A DNA stretch of 64,000 nt from Tricholoma matsutake (taxonomy: Eukaryota > Basidiomycota > Agaricomycetes > Agaricales > Tricholomataceae): NCBI GenBank assembly GCA_026075535.2, contig AP026540.1:12276001-12340000 (forward strand), read 5' to 3'. This document shows, piece after piece, positions 21,960-32,375 of the stretch; position 1 is the first letter of the stretch; each line of letters starts with the position of its first letter. Position numbers and translations under genes: made by a program. The notes under the pieces were generated by a model, which worked only from the letters and a program-made list of their open reading frames with translations, searched no databases and had not been told where the DNA came from.

Positions 21960-22760
21960 TCACATCATGTCATCATGTGCTTTCTTCAATGCCGCCTCTG
22001 CTTCCTCTTGTACCTTTTGCATCTTAGATACAAAGTCTTCTACCAACTGTACTTTGACTTCCCTTCTGGGTTCTACTCCCATGCGAGGATGATATCCATA
22101 ATTCGCGAAAAAGGGTGACATATGAGGAGCTGAATGGAATTTGTTATTGTGGGAAAACTCGGCAATTGCCAGCCATTCGGGCCAGTCAGTTTGTCGGTAG
22201 TTGACAAACATACGTAGGTACTGCTCCAACTCCTGGTTCATTCTCTCTGTCTGCCCATCAGTCTGTGGGTGATATGCTGTAGATAATTTGGTTTGAATTC
22301 CCAATATGTTGTTTAGCTCTCGCATAAATGTGGAAGCAAATTGTGGTCCGCGATCGGAGATAATGGTATCGGGTAACCCATGTAACTGCCATACCTGATT
22401 TAGATAAAGGCGCGCCAAGCCCAATGATGAGGTTTCTGTAGTAGTAGGAAAAATATGGACCTCCTTTGTGAAGCGGTCACATACTACAAATATTGCATCG
22501 TATCCTTGAGCCTCAGGTAATCCAGTAATAAAATCCACAGATATATCTCACCATGGCGCTTTAGGTATAGGGTTCGGCATTAATTTTCCTGCAGGTTTTT
22601 CTGGAAATTTCTTCCCCCTCATGCACGTATCACATCCATCCACATACCCCAACACATATTTCGAAATTCCAGCCACCAATAATTTCTCATTACTAATTCC
22701 AATGTCTTCCATCTTCCTGGGTGTCCAGCAGTTGGCGTATTATGATGTAACCAGACGATT
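21960..22760 (-). pseudogene. Gypsy B integrase
   Basis: The core at 21960-22538 keeps the DDE residues: MDFITGLPEAQGYD, IISDRGPQFAS and E in DGQTERMNQELEQYL. The upstream zinc-binding part (22540-22760) is recognisable (KTLELVMRN, YWW, CMRGRNFQKNL-like) but frame-shifted. A stop separates the two near 22547. Confidence 0.86.
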
Positions 22761-22801
22761 TCCCTTTGCAAATCCTGATCCTTCAGTACATACACCTTTC
22801 C

Positions 22802-23530
22802 TCAAAACAACACCAACCCTTGTTCCTCAGCCCACTCATCTCCTTTAATATTACCCTTCTTCTCTCCCTTCAGAGCTTTCATGGCTTCCACTACTTCATC
22901 ATCCATTTCTGAACATTGTCTAATTTTAGACAACATCTCCATTTCCGAGCTATCTATTAATAGATGTCCTTGATGCATAGCGCAAATGCGAAAGTATTCG
23001 GGTTTCAGTAAGGTAACATTTTTATTGTCCTCCTCCACCCCCCTTTTATGATCAATACGTCTGGATAATGCATCTGCTTTCCTCATTAAGCTTCCTGCTT
23101 TGTGGACCATGTGAAAATTGAAACGTGATAGGAATAATGCCCAATGCGCTTGCTGGCAATTAAGCTTTTTAGTGGACATGAAGTATTGCAGATTTTGATG
23201 ATCCGTCCAGATCTCAATCTGATGCGTACATCCTTCCAAATATTGCCTCCATGCCTCCAATGCTCGTATTATCCCCAACATCTCTTTGTCATGCACATCA
23301 TAATTTCTCTCCACATCATTCAACCCTTGAGACAGATATGCACAAGGATGCCATTTGTCATCTTTGCACAGCATTGATAATACCGCTCCAGTAGCAAAGT
23401 CGGATGCATCTGATTCCACTCGCAAAGGCATGTGAAATCCACTGGGGCTAATATTGGTCCCTCCACAAACTTCCTCTTCAACTCCTCAAACGCTGTCTGC
23501 TGCTGCTCTCCCCACCTCCACACTACTCCC
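22802..23530 (-). pseudogene. Gypsy B RNase H region
   Basis: The 209-codon frame has LRVESDASDFATGAVLS, YDVHDKEMLGIIRALEAW, IWTDHQNLQYFMS and KADALSRRID, the usual gypsy RNase H blocks. The preceding stretch (23320-23523) is in another frame, so there is a frameshift near 23430. Confidence 0.87.
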
Positions 23531-23532
23531 TT

Positions 23533-24560
23533 TCACATAAGGTTATGTAAGGGTGCGGCAATTTTAGAAAAATTGTGCACAAAGCGACAATAATAATTTG
23601 CGAGTCCCAAGAAGGCTTGAACCTCCTTGACACGGGTGGGCGCAGGCCAATCTGTGATTGCCTGTACCTTGATCGGATCCATTTTGATCCCATCAGGACC
23701 AATCAATAATCCTAGGAACTCGGTTTCGCTTGCCCCAAACACACACTTCTCCGGTTTCAAAAATAGATCATTCTCTGCCAACCTCCGTAACACCTCCTGC
23801 ACTATCACCTCATGATTTTCTTCATCCTCCATGAATATCAGAATGTCATCAATAAATATTATTACCATGCCTTTGTCTATTACGTCCTTGAAAATGTTGT
23901 TCATCATATTTTGAAAGGTTGGGGGACTATTTGTCATCCTGAAAAACATGACAAGCGGTGTAGCCGTGGCAGTAGTGCCCATAGCAGAGTCCATAGCAGA
24001 GCTGTGCCAGAGTCCGGCATTCCCCTTAGTGGTCACGTGACATTGTAGATAGAGACGCGTGCATGCAGATAGAAATCATCTTTGCTTGTCTGCGTCCTTT
24101 CCAACTCGTGTCTAGTAGTAGACGCAAGCCCTGTCCGAACTGTCTCATCTAGTAGTAGACGAGACCCTGAGAGACTGCACGACTCCAGCGGCTCAAAGGA
24201 TCCTCGACACATGGCAAATGCAGCCTTCCACTCATCTCCTTTCTTTATTTGTACATTGTTGTATCCCCATCGTAAATCCAATTTTGTAAAGACCTTGGCT
24301 TTTCCCACCTTGTCAATTATTTCTGAGATCAATGGCAGGGTACACGTTCTTCACTGTCCACTCATTCAGATACCTATAATCTGTACACATCCTCTTCCTT
24401 TGGTCTTTCTTTGGCACGAAGAATATTGGTGATGTCTGCAGTGATTTCGAAGGTCATATATATCCTTTCTGCAATTGCTCCTTCAGGAACGCATCCACTT
24501 CTTCTTGTTCCATCAGAGATAACAGATATACCTTCGACTTCTTTGGCACAAACCCTGGCT
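23533..24560 (-). pseudogene. Gypsy B reverse transcriptase, interrupted by a 228-bp insertion
   Basis: The 5' part (24560-24192) has [34 protein letters not shown] and [11 protein letters not shown]. The 3' part (23958-23533) has VMFFRMTNSPPTFQNMMNNI, an intact FIDDILIF box and VQAFLGLANYYCRFVHNFS. Between FEPL and VMFF a foreign 228-bp piece flanked by AGCGG copies is inserted, which kills the enzyme. Confidence 0.88.
23959..24186. mobile_element. Small unknown insertion (228 bp) with AGCGG duplication
   Basis: The piece lies between AGCGG at 23954-23958 and AGCGG at 24187-24191, exactly inside the conserved RT sequence. It begins TGTAGCCGTGGCAG and ends GCACGACTCC, and contains two TCTAGTAGTAGACG copies 46 bp apart. 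No clear inverted ends, LTR-type ends or coding potential are seen. CpG content is high, suggesting a recent arrival. Confidence 0.75.
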
Positions 24561-24889
24561 TCATCTTGATCCCATGATCCCATGGCTTCCGCACCAGCAT
24601 TTGCTCAGATTCCTTCTTCTGAAACACTGACAAATATTCATGATACACTTTTGGCACCCACTCCTCCACTGGCTTCTCCACCTTCACGATATTCTTGTCC
24701 CACGACTGTCCTCCACGAATTGCTCTAAAGGTTTGCTTCTGCTCTTCTTTCTCGATCATGATCGGAACTTCCCCATTTGGCATTTCCTCATCCTCCACTT
24801 CCTCCATCGTAACAGAATACTTCCTCGGATGTTCTTTCTCTTTCTTTCTCCTTTTCTCCTTCTTCATCCTCCTCCCATACACATTACAT

Positions 24890-25252
24890 TCCTTAGGACA
24901 ATGAGTCATTTGTACTTTCCCAGTTTTCCAATCAATTTCAGGATTATGCTTCTGTAACCATGGACATCCTATTATTAGATTGGTTTTCCCAAGATTGCAC
25001 ACTTCAAATATGGCTCGCTCCTGATGCTCCTGATACTTTAATACCATAGTCACCTCCTCCTTGATAGTTCCTCCACGATTGACTGTTCCATTCAATATTA
25101 TACACCATTATAGGTTGTGCCAGCTTGCATGTGTTAATACCATTTGCGGTAATTAAGGATTGATTAATGAATAATCCTGTAGCACTGCTATCAAGCAACA
25201 CTTCCACATCAATTGCTGCATGCGTGTCCACTGTCTTCAGTCCCATAGTCAA
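24890..25252 (-). pseudogene. Gypsy B aspartic protease
   Basis: It reads IDVEVLLDSSATGLFIN, the retropepsin motif with the central Gly replaced by Ser (DSG to DSS), then, in a shifted frame, LGKTNLIIGCPWLQKHNPEI at 25095-24930. The frame change near 25100 breaks the domain. Confidence 0.83.
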
Positions 25253-25431
25253 GGTGATTTTGGTTCTACTCGCACAGAGCGAATAAAGAATTTAGGGGTT
25301 TTCAGAAATGACGCATGACAATTTTCTTTGTCACATAATTCACAACAGTTGTACTCCTCCTCGATTTCCTTTTCTGGTTTCCTCGGATACTAATACATTA
25401 TAATGATCCTGGGTCACCAATGGGGAAACCT

Positions 25432-26529
25432 TCACTGGGACTCTTCCACAAAATTCTTCTGCCTGTCTTCCTCCAGCTTCACTTCCTCGATTGTAGCTTC
25501 CCTAATCTTTCTCTTCTGCCTACAATTCCTAGAAATGTGTCCTAACTGCCCACAGTTAAAACATTTAAGTGGGGCTTGTCTCCCTGCTTGATCAACCTCC
25601 ATTGCCTCTTCTGGTGCTGCTGACTCCATAACTATAGGTGTCACTGCCATGGCTGGTGGCTGTGCCCTTGGAGCTTGCACCTGAGGCGCTTTTCCTTTCT
25701 CAGACTTTCCTCCTGATGACTTTCCAAATTTACTACTTCCATACATCAACTTTGACTCTGCCTGTTCTTGCCGATATTGCCAGTCAAGGTGCATTGCCCA
25801 ATTATACCACTCGTCCAATTTCTCTGGCATAGAAGGTAGTCGGTAGATAGACTTGAATAAAGAGGGATTTAATCCTGCTTTCCAAAATTCTACCAATGCG
25901 GCTTCTCCCATATCTGTTTGCGAAGCTTCTGCTTTGAACTGCAAAATGAATTCATCCACCATTAGGGAACCTTGGTGCATGGTCTTTAATTTAGCATTGG
26001 CTGTTGCCTTTGGATTAGGATCTCCAAACTGTGCCTCCAATCTCTCCAGAAATTTCTTGAAGGTTGCAAATGGTTTATTTCCCACGGCAATTTGATTTAT
26101 AGCCTTGTTTCTCCAGAACTGTGCTTTCCCCCCCTGGATGTATGAGAGAGCAAACATAATCCTAGACTCGGCTGTACGAAACTCTGGGTTCCTCCCATGG
26201 ATGTACAATACTATAGAGCTGATGAAGGATTTTGTATTCTCCATGGTACCATCAAAAGTTTGTGGGGGCACGTACTTAGGTAAGCGCGCTTTTCCATTTC
26301 CAGATTTCTCTGCCATCTCATCCTCCTGTGACATCCACTCCACCATCTCCTCCATTTCATCATCTCTTTCTCCTGTTATCTCTGGTTGTACTTCTGCTTG
26401 TCTGGGCTGTGATGCAGTCAACACTGACACTAATTGCGACATCTGCGCTGTAAGCGCATCAATTTTTGCCCCTAGCGTGGGCATGGGAACAGGATTAGGG
26501 CCAGGATTAGAAGTTGAAGGTTTGGACAT
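25432..26529 (-). CDS. Gypsy B Gag (365 aa), open frame
   Basis: It starts at ATG 26529 (MSKPSTSNPG). A proline-rich lead and acidic segment are followed by a retrotransposon Gag core (LPKYVPPQTFDG, FALSYIQGGKAQFWRNKAI, FKKFLERLEAQFGD, FWKAGLNPSLFKSIYRL). A CCHC knuckle CFNCGQLGHISRNC lies near residue 330. The frame is unbroken. Gag forms the particle and binds RNA. It is the only open ORF in this element. Confidence 0.9.
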   Translation of the reverse strand: MSKPSTSNPGPNPVPMPTLGAKIDALTAQMSQLVSVLTASQPRQAEVQPEITGERDDEMEEMVEWMSQEDEMAEKSGNGKARLPKYVPPQTFDGTMENTKSFISSIVLYIHGRNPEFRTAESRIMFALSYIQGGKAQFWRNKAINQIAVGNKPFATFKKFLERLEAQFGDPNPKATANAKLKTMHQGSLMVDEFILQFKAEASQTDMGEAALVEFWKAGLNPSLFKSIYRLPSMPEKLDEWYNWAMHLDWQYRQEQAESKLMYGSSKFGKSSGGKSEKGKAPQVQAPRAQPPAMAVTPIVMESAAPEEAMEVDQAGRQAPLKCFNCGQLGHISRNCRQKRKIREATIEEVKLEEDRQKNFVEESQ

Positions 26530-27015
26530 AATTGTAGAATCTGTGATGAATCACTTCTTCGACAAATTCAAAATTTTTTCTTCGAGACCTCTCCAAATGT
26601 TTACGGGTCACGTGATGGTTCATCAATCGTTCATCAATTGTTCGTCATTCATCAGGCGCCTATTTTGACACTTCGGATCAATAACCCTTCCAACAGTGCC
26701 TGATCTCGGAGATAACACTGAATTTGCCTTGTAACTAAAATAGTTGTCCGAATAGAGTGATGTAAATCATAACTAAACCAGATCCAATCAGTTGTCTGGT
26801 TGCAGCTGTCCTAATGATGAGTACTGCCTCTCAATCACTGGTGGTTGCAATGTAAGGTGAGCCCTGGCATTGGCTTATGAAAGAAAAGGTAGATAACATA
26901 TATACAAGTACTTCCAGCTCCTGCTGAAAGGGTGAGTAATTGGATGTGGCATGGTGAAACAATGATGTATGCGCAAGTAAGAGAAGGCACACTGATATGG
27001 GAAGTTGTGTTCTTC
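26530..27015 (-). other. Gypsy B 5' untranslated leader
   Basis: It lies between the gag ATG and the 5' LTR. The first bases after the LTR, read on the minus strand, are GAAGAACACAACTTCC; I do not recognise a primer-binding site for a standard tRNA 3' end. No ORF of note. Confidence 0.6.
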
Positions 27016-27413
27016 TGTTAGGGTGACACCCACTATCTGCTAGCTAAGACCATGCGGGTTCTCTCTACAAGGGGGCAGGATCTGCGCTCGTGATGGGGGA
27101 ATTGATGGTTTTGATGCAAGGGGTTATTAATAGATGAGTTTGTTGACAAAGGCCTTTCACACCAAAAACATAGGTGGAATACCTAAGAGAACACAACTAG
27201 GTCCCCTAGGTGTATATTTAGGGTTTATATACTATGTTACATATATTGTACATTGTTGTTACCAACATGTGCATACATGCGCATACATCTTGATGCATGC
27301 AAAATAAAATTCTCATGCTATCAAAGTGTAGCATCATTTGGCATCATGTAGTGTCATTTGACATAATAAAATAAAAATGAAATTTTATTAGGTAATGGGG
27401 TGGTTTCCTAACA
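27016..27413 (-). repeat. 5' LTR of gypsy B
   Basis: It begins TGTTAGGGTGACACCC and ends GTTTCCTAACA on the plus strand, with target duplication ATATG directly after. Compared with its partner it lacks 3 bases in the AAGAAGGGGG run and differs only at CpG-type sites. Confidence 0.94.
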
Positions 27414-28190
27414 ATATGTGCCGATGTGTGTGGTGCCATGAAGCATTGGTCAGTACCCTGAGATTTCAACCATTGTTGCATCTCATGGGACTTAAGCTCG
27501 CCATTATTGGTGATGTAAGTTCCAACCTTGAGTCCTGTTCCATTCTCCTGAGCAAGTTCCCAAGCTCTCAATTCAGAAAAAGAATTGTCCTTATTTTGCA
27601 AGGGTATGGACTAAGGGAATGATGTGTAATCATCAATGATATCCATGACATACAAGTTTCTGGTATGCAACTTCACTGCATGTTGACCTGACAGATCAAC
27701 CCACACCTTCTCAGGTCTTCTTGTCACTCTATGACCCAGTCCCTCCTCATGCTTCTTTGGGACAGGCATCTTCACCTGCTTGCTCAGAATTCATGATTCA
27801 CATTTAGGTGGCCATAACATAGATGTGATAGGTGCACCTGTGAGGGTACCTTTCTTAGCCATGTCCCAGATTGACTGGTAATTCACATGTTTAAGGTGAC
27901 GTCTCCAGAGTTGGGGACTTGTGGACAGTGAGCATGTGGTCGACAGACACTGAGTGAATGTAAAGCTTCTTGAACATTCTTGATCCACAAGCTATGAATG
28001 CATCAGTGGATTTATCAGTGATCCAGCATTTATCACTATCAAAATGCGCCACATCCACCAATGTTCCAACTGAAATGAGTCAGACTGCTGAATTAGGAAT
28101 GTAGAGGACATTACATAAGACAACTGATGTGCCTTGGGTGATTCTTAACTTATGTCACTGACTCCCATGGCAGCAATAGTCAAACCACCA
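27414..28190 (-). pseudogene. Copia GAG-pre-integrase and integrase, N-terminal part
   Basis: Minus-strand frames read HVNYQSIWDMAKKGTLTG with ESCILSKQ-type cysteine context, VDLSGQHAV (first catalytic Asp), DIIDDYTSF, then FSELRAWELAQENGTGLKV, TYITNNGELKSHEMQQWL and MAPHTSAHI. TDNGGEF has become TNNGE, losing the second catalytic Asp. Frames change near 27790 and 27620. Gypsy B cuts the gene at 27414. Confidence 0.8.
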
Positions 28191-28199
28191 ACACCTTTG

Positions 28200-28563
28200 A
28201 TGGATCAGGATGGAATGAGATGGAGGGTGAGGAAATTGGACTTGATAGGCAAGATATGTACTGTCACACCCAAGTCGATAATGAAAGGGAAATCATCCAT
28301 GGTGACACTAGAATGATGTGTTTGGCTGAGAGGCTCAACAGTGAGTGTAATGTTGGAAGTAGTGGTATGATTGCTCCAATTGATAGTAGTAATGGGCTCC
28401 TCCTCAATGACGATGCAACCCTCATATTCTAATGCATTGACAGAGGCTGTGGATATAGGATTGGAAGCAAGTCCCACAAATTCTGGAGTGGTGGTCGGAG
28501 TGGCGTCCGAATCGACCATGATAGTGAATGCATGGCCATTGACGTCTTTGACTGTAATGGGAA
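28200..28563 (-). pseudogene. Copia protease region
   Basis: It reads PIPITVKDVNGHAFTIM, a threonine-rich linker, then FIIDLGVTVHILPIKSNFLT, which matches the copia protease motif (DSGATxHI) with the catalytic DSG decayed to DLG. It is truncated at 28563, where the hAT-like stack was inserted. Confidence 0.75.
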
Positions 28564-28999
28564 TAGGGTGTAACATGGGTCACACTGCGGGTAAGATTTT
28601 CCCACACCGCACCCGTACCTGTCAAAACCGCACCCGTTTGAACACCACAACCATGGTACTAATTTTTTACCACAGTTATTTTTTAGAACACCACAGGTCT
28701 GATTCACCATGGTAACTACCTGCCATTTTTCAAGTTCTATAGTGTGTAATTGGCAGTTTAAGTATAGAGTAGTACAATACAAGTGTTGTACAAAGTTTTT
28801 TGCACCATTGTGAAGGGGGATTTGGTTTATTGCCTTTTTGGGACTGCTTGGTTCAACCTGGTCTCTGGTGCATAGCTCTTCCTCCATCACTCCCCACCTC
28901 TACATGCATCCATTTATATACTGCTTTGGCTCCAGGGGGTGTGCAAGCCCAGTAGATGGTGCCCTGACTCACACTGCTCACATTGAAATACAGTAAATG

Positions 29000-29529
29000 A
29001 GCTTTTTGGGTAAACTAGGAGGAAGATGTGCATACCAAAAAAGAACAGTTAGGTGATTCACCTAATGCTTAGGGGAGTGTGTATATATACTATATCCAAT
29101 GTAAAATACAAATTTTTGAAAGGATCCATTGAGGCATTGTTGAAATATAATGAGACAAGGTTTTTAGGTAAACTAGGAGGAAGGGGTGCATACCAAAAAA
29201 GAATGGTTAAGTAGTTCAGCTAATGCTTAAGGGAGGCAACATATATACTATATATAATGTAAAATACAGGTTTGCGAAAGGATCCGTTGAGGCATTGTGG
29301 AAATATGGTGGGATGGGTTTCTTAGGTAAACTAGGAGGAAGGGGTGCATACCAAAAAGGAATGGTTAGGTCGTTCAGCTAATGCTTAAGGGAGGCAACAT
29401 ATATACTATATATAATGTAAAATACAGGTTTGCAAAAGGATCCGTTGAGGCATTGTGGAAATATGGTGGGATGGGTTTCTTAGGTAAACTAGGAGGAAGG
29501 GGTGCATACCAAAAAGGAACGGTTACATC
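29000..29529 (+). repeat. 158-bp tandem repeat array, left part
   Basis: The marker TAAACTAGGAGGAAG recurs at 29011, 29169, 29327 and 29485: exact 158-bp steps. Each unit has GCATACCAAAAA, a TATATACTATAT core and GGATCCNTTGAGGCATTG. Neighbouring units are very similar, pointing to recent homogenisation. The array continues after the nested element at 32148. Confidence 0.93.
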
Positions 29530-29951
29530 CAGACTCCTAACCAGTCATCTTCAGGTGTTCATTCCAAGGCCAGGACATTCCATGTCAAACAGTGACAAAT
29601 TCAAACCTTAAACTTGGAAGAACACCCTACGACGACTGGCAAAAGATGTCAGCCACAATTGTGGGAACTTCTTAATCAACACAAAATTTTGAACTGGTCT
29701 GAATGAATACATCACATTTTGAATCATATGACCAAACGCACCACATCCATTCCATTGTTGATTGACTATGAAAATAACATTATGTCTACTACCTCCAATA
29801 CAAGCATGCAGGCACCTTCAGTTTCTCCTGAGCACATCCAGGAACAGACAGTGGCTGTCTTCAAGATGTCACCCTGCATGTTTCAAATTGAATTATGCAT
29901 GGCTCAGTTGCATTCTCAGTACACTCTGCAAGACATCATCAGCACAGCTTC

Positions 29952-31455
29952 TAGTGTTTAAAGGTCCGGTTGCATGGACCAAAAAAATGACCGCAACTGA
30001 ACTGAACCCAACTGAATGCAACCGAACCATCGGTTGCGGTTGCTCAGTTTTGGGGGTCGGTTGGGTTGCCGGTTGCCTCGATTCAAAATTATTTAAAAAC
30101 CATTCAAAAACTGGTTGCAATCAGTTGCAACCAGTCTTCTGACTGTATACAAACTATTACTTATGTACTAGATATTACAGTAACAACAAGACAATAAACT
30201 AATGTACTTACTACTAATATCTACTATTTACACAATATATAATGAAAACGGGACAAGCCTGAAGGAAAACTATACATTTGGTGAGGGTTTATATACCCTG
30301 TGGCTGCGCACAGACCTTTTGGTCATGTGCTGCCACAAAAAACAAAGTGACACCACTTTGCCTAATGATTCCCACAGCCACAAATCATCAACAACGCCAC
30401 TTCAACCATCACCCACACCACCCACCGCCTACCTCAGAAGTCCCACCTGCGAAGTGAGAGTGTAGAGGGCCCAAATGATGACTAGTGTTGTTTGGGCCCT
30501 CAGATATGTTTTGTATCATCTTTCTTTATTAATACTAACTAATTTGATCTCTTTTTTTACAGTCTTATGTCATGTTACCCACCTCCCACCTCCATGCCCT
30601 CTCAGGCCCTGTGCCGCTGCTACAATCCTCTGCTTGCAGGGTGGCAACGGGTCCCATTTCTGGACAACAACGCAACAATGACAAGGGCACCACCAACAAC
30701 AATGTGGCCGCACTGCCGCCCCACCCAATGCCGCATTGTACAGCACCACCACCCCGCCTATGAGCCACTGCTCGTAGGGGGAGATGATGGTGCTGATGAT
30801 GATGGAACACAGGATGACGATGACGACAAACGCCGACGGATGCCAATGACAACAAATGCCAACAAATGCCACTGAATGCCACTGAATGCCAACACCTCTG
30901 AATGCCAACACCACCGAACGCCAATGCCAATGCCAGTGAGTGCCCATGCCACCAAATGCCATCACCAGGGAATGCCACTGCCAGGGAATGCCAATGCCAA
31001 TGCCCAATACCAATGAACAGCGGGGAAGTTGAACAAGCGGGGAAGGGGGACAAATGAACAGTGGGGAGACAATAACAATGGACAGGGGGACAACGACATG
31101 GTACCAACGACCCCCACTCTTGCCAGAAATGCAAGATGATGGGGTCGGTTTTTTTGTTTTTCTTACTTTTATTTTTATTCATTCTATTAACGACCTGTCA
31201 CCGCTGCGAGCACCTGCTTGCAGGGTGTCTTTTAATTAGTTTTATTTAATATGATACAAATTTTAGTTAAGAGACGAAAATAGCAGGTAAAACCAGTTCT
31301 AACCAGTCTTTTGGAGGCAACCAAACCGACTGGGACTGGTTGTACCCGGTTCGGTTGTGGTTGCTCCAATTTGGGTGATGGTTGCAACCAGTTGCAGTTG
31401 CCAGTTGCCCATTTTGGGGTCAAAAAACTGGACCGAACCAGACCTTAAAACACTA
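29952..31455. mobile_element. hAT-like element N4 inside the helicase fragment (1,504 bp)
   Basis: Ends are TAGTGTTTAAAGGTCCGGTT and, from the right, TAGTGTTTTAAGGTCTGGTT. The 8-bp target copies are ACAGCTTC (29944-29951) and ACGGCTTC (31456-31463), differing by one CpG-type change. Margins are rich in GGTTGC/GCAACC repeats in both orientations. The centre is low-complexity repeat copy b. No transposase seen. Confidence 0.86.
30300..31240 (+). repeat. Low-complexity dispersed repeat (copy b)
   Basis: It shares with copies a and c the TGTTTGGGCCC block (30489-30500), a following intron-like T-rich stretch ending TTTTTACAG (30562), and stem-loop motifs at 30620, 30757 and 31203. The donor here reads ATATGT and has decayed. 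Bases 30838-31012 are a degenerate AATGCCA-type microsatellite; the long minus-strand His/Trp/Gly-rich frames come from it. Confidence 0.6.
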
Positions 31456-32147
31456 ACGGCTTCCACTGGGTCTGGAAAGACCTTATGCTTCCTTATGCCT
31501 CTTCTTTTCAATGGCAGAAAGCTGTCCATAATTGTAACAGCTCTAAACCTTCTCAGTGAGCAATTTGGGAAGCAGCTTGAAGCTGCAAGCATCACAGCTG
31601 TATCTGTGACAGCCCGCAATGCAAACAAAGCCATGTTCCAGGTGTGTAACAACATGTATAGTGATTTTACATGGAACCCATGCACAAGTAGGCAATTCAG
31701 AATCTGGAGTACCGCATCATCATGATCAATCCCGAGATCCTCATGCAGCAAGGGGGTTTTTGCAAGAAGATGCTCTGGAGCCACACAGCCTTTGTGTCTT
31801 GTATCTTCAACATTGTTTTTGATGAGGGGCACTGTATAAGCTTGAATCACACATCTTGTTATGTCTGGATCCATCATGATAATGTAGCTTTTTTCTTTTC
31901 ATTGCTATGTATCTGAGTCCATTTAAAAAAAATGCAACCATGTGACCCCAGAAATGAACTGGTGTGCGAACTTGGTCTATTTGTGGGACATTTGTCAGGG
32001 TTCCCACAATTGTGGCTGACATCTTTTGCCAGTCATCGTAGGGTGTTCTTCCAAGTTTAAGGTTTGAATTTGTCACTGTTTGGCATGGAATGTCCTGGCC
32101 TTGGAACGAACACCCAAAGATGACTGGTTAGGAGTCTGGGTTACATC

Positions 32148-32375
32148 ATTCAGCTAATGCTTAGGAGAGGGTATATATTATATATAATGTAAAATACAAA
32201 TTTGGGAAATGATCCATTGAGGAATTGTGGAAATATGGTGGGATGGGTTTCTTAGGTAAACTAGGAGGAAGGGGTGCATACAAAAAAGGAATGGTTGGGT
32301 TATTCAGCTAATTCTTTGGGGAGAGTGTAGATATACTATATGCAATGTAGAGTACCAATTTGCAAGGGGAATAAA
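32148..32375 (+). repeat. 158-bp tandem repeat array, right part
   Basis: After the MULE-like element the array resumes in phase. The TAAACTAGGAGGAAG marker is at 32257, 154 bp from the previous one once the insertion and one target copy are removed. One more diverged unit ends near 32375. Confidence 0.9.

Larger units (their letters stand above)
20981..27413 (-). mobile_element. Full-length Ty3/gypsy element B (6,433 bp)
   Basis: LTRs of 401 bp (20981-21381) and 398 bp (27016-27413) flank an internal region with gag, protease, RT, RNase H, integrase and chromodomain on the minus strand. The 5-bp target duplication ATATG is exact (20976-20980 and 27414-27418). The LTRs differ at 11 aligned bases plus one 3-bp gap, all 11 being transitions at CpG sites. 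Gag is open, but protease and RT are damaged and a 228-bp insertion breaks RT. Confidence 0.95.
29700..31860 (+). pseudogene. RecQ-like DEAD/DEAH helicase N-terminal fragment, interrupted
   Basis: The left part (29790-29951) reads CMAQLHSQYTLQDIISTAS. The right part (from 31456) reads TASTGSGKTLCFLMPLLF (Walker A, motif I), ALNLLSEQFGKQLEAASI (motif Ia region) and, after a clean 50-nt intron at 31642-31691, RIIMINPEILMQQGG and NIVFDEGHCISL (motif II as DEGH). It stops there, so motifs III-VI are missing. N4 landed exactly at the motif I coding region. Only a fragment is present, so capture or truncation is likely. Confidence 0.82.
29530..32138. mobile_element. MULE-like element with 139-bp TIRs carrying a helicase fragment (2,609 bp)
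   Basis: Long terminal inverted repeats (29530-29668 and 32000-32138) start CAGACTCCTAACCAGTCATC and differ at about five positions, mostly CpG-type. The 9-bp target duplication GGTTACATC is exact (29521-29529 and 32139-32147). Long TIRs with 9-bp duplications fit Mutator-like elements. Inside is no transposase but a RecQ-like helicase fragment, itself split by a hAT-like element, as in Pack-MULEs. Confidence 0.85.

Noticed and set aside
24082..24957. Plus-strand open frames over gypsy B RT/protease
   Set aside because: Antisense shadows of recognised domains.
26105..26668. Plus-strand 187-codon frame
   Set aside because: Antisense to the open Gag frame of gypsy B; low-complexity serine-rich reading.
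30565..31182. Minus-strand 205-codon His/Trp/Gly-rich frame
   Set aside because: It results from the AATGCCA-type microsatellite and GC-rich repeat; no conserved motif.
28995..32375. CRISPR-like array
   Set aside because: Units are 158 bp, contiguous and without short unique spacers, in a eukaryotic setting.
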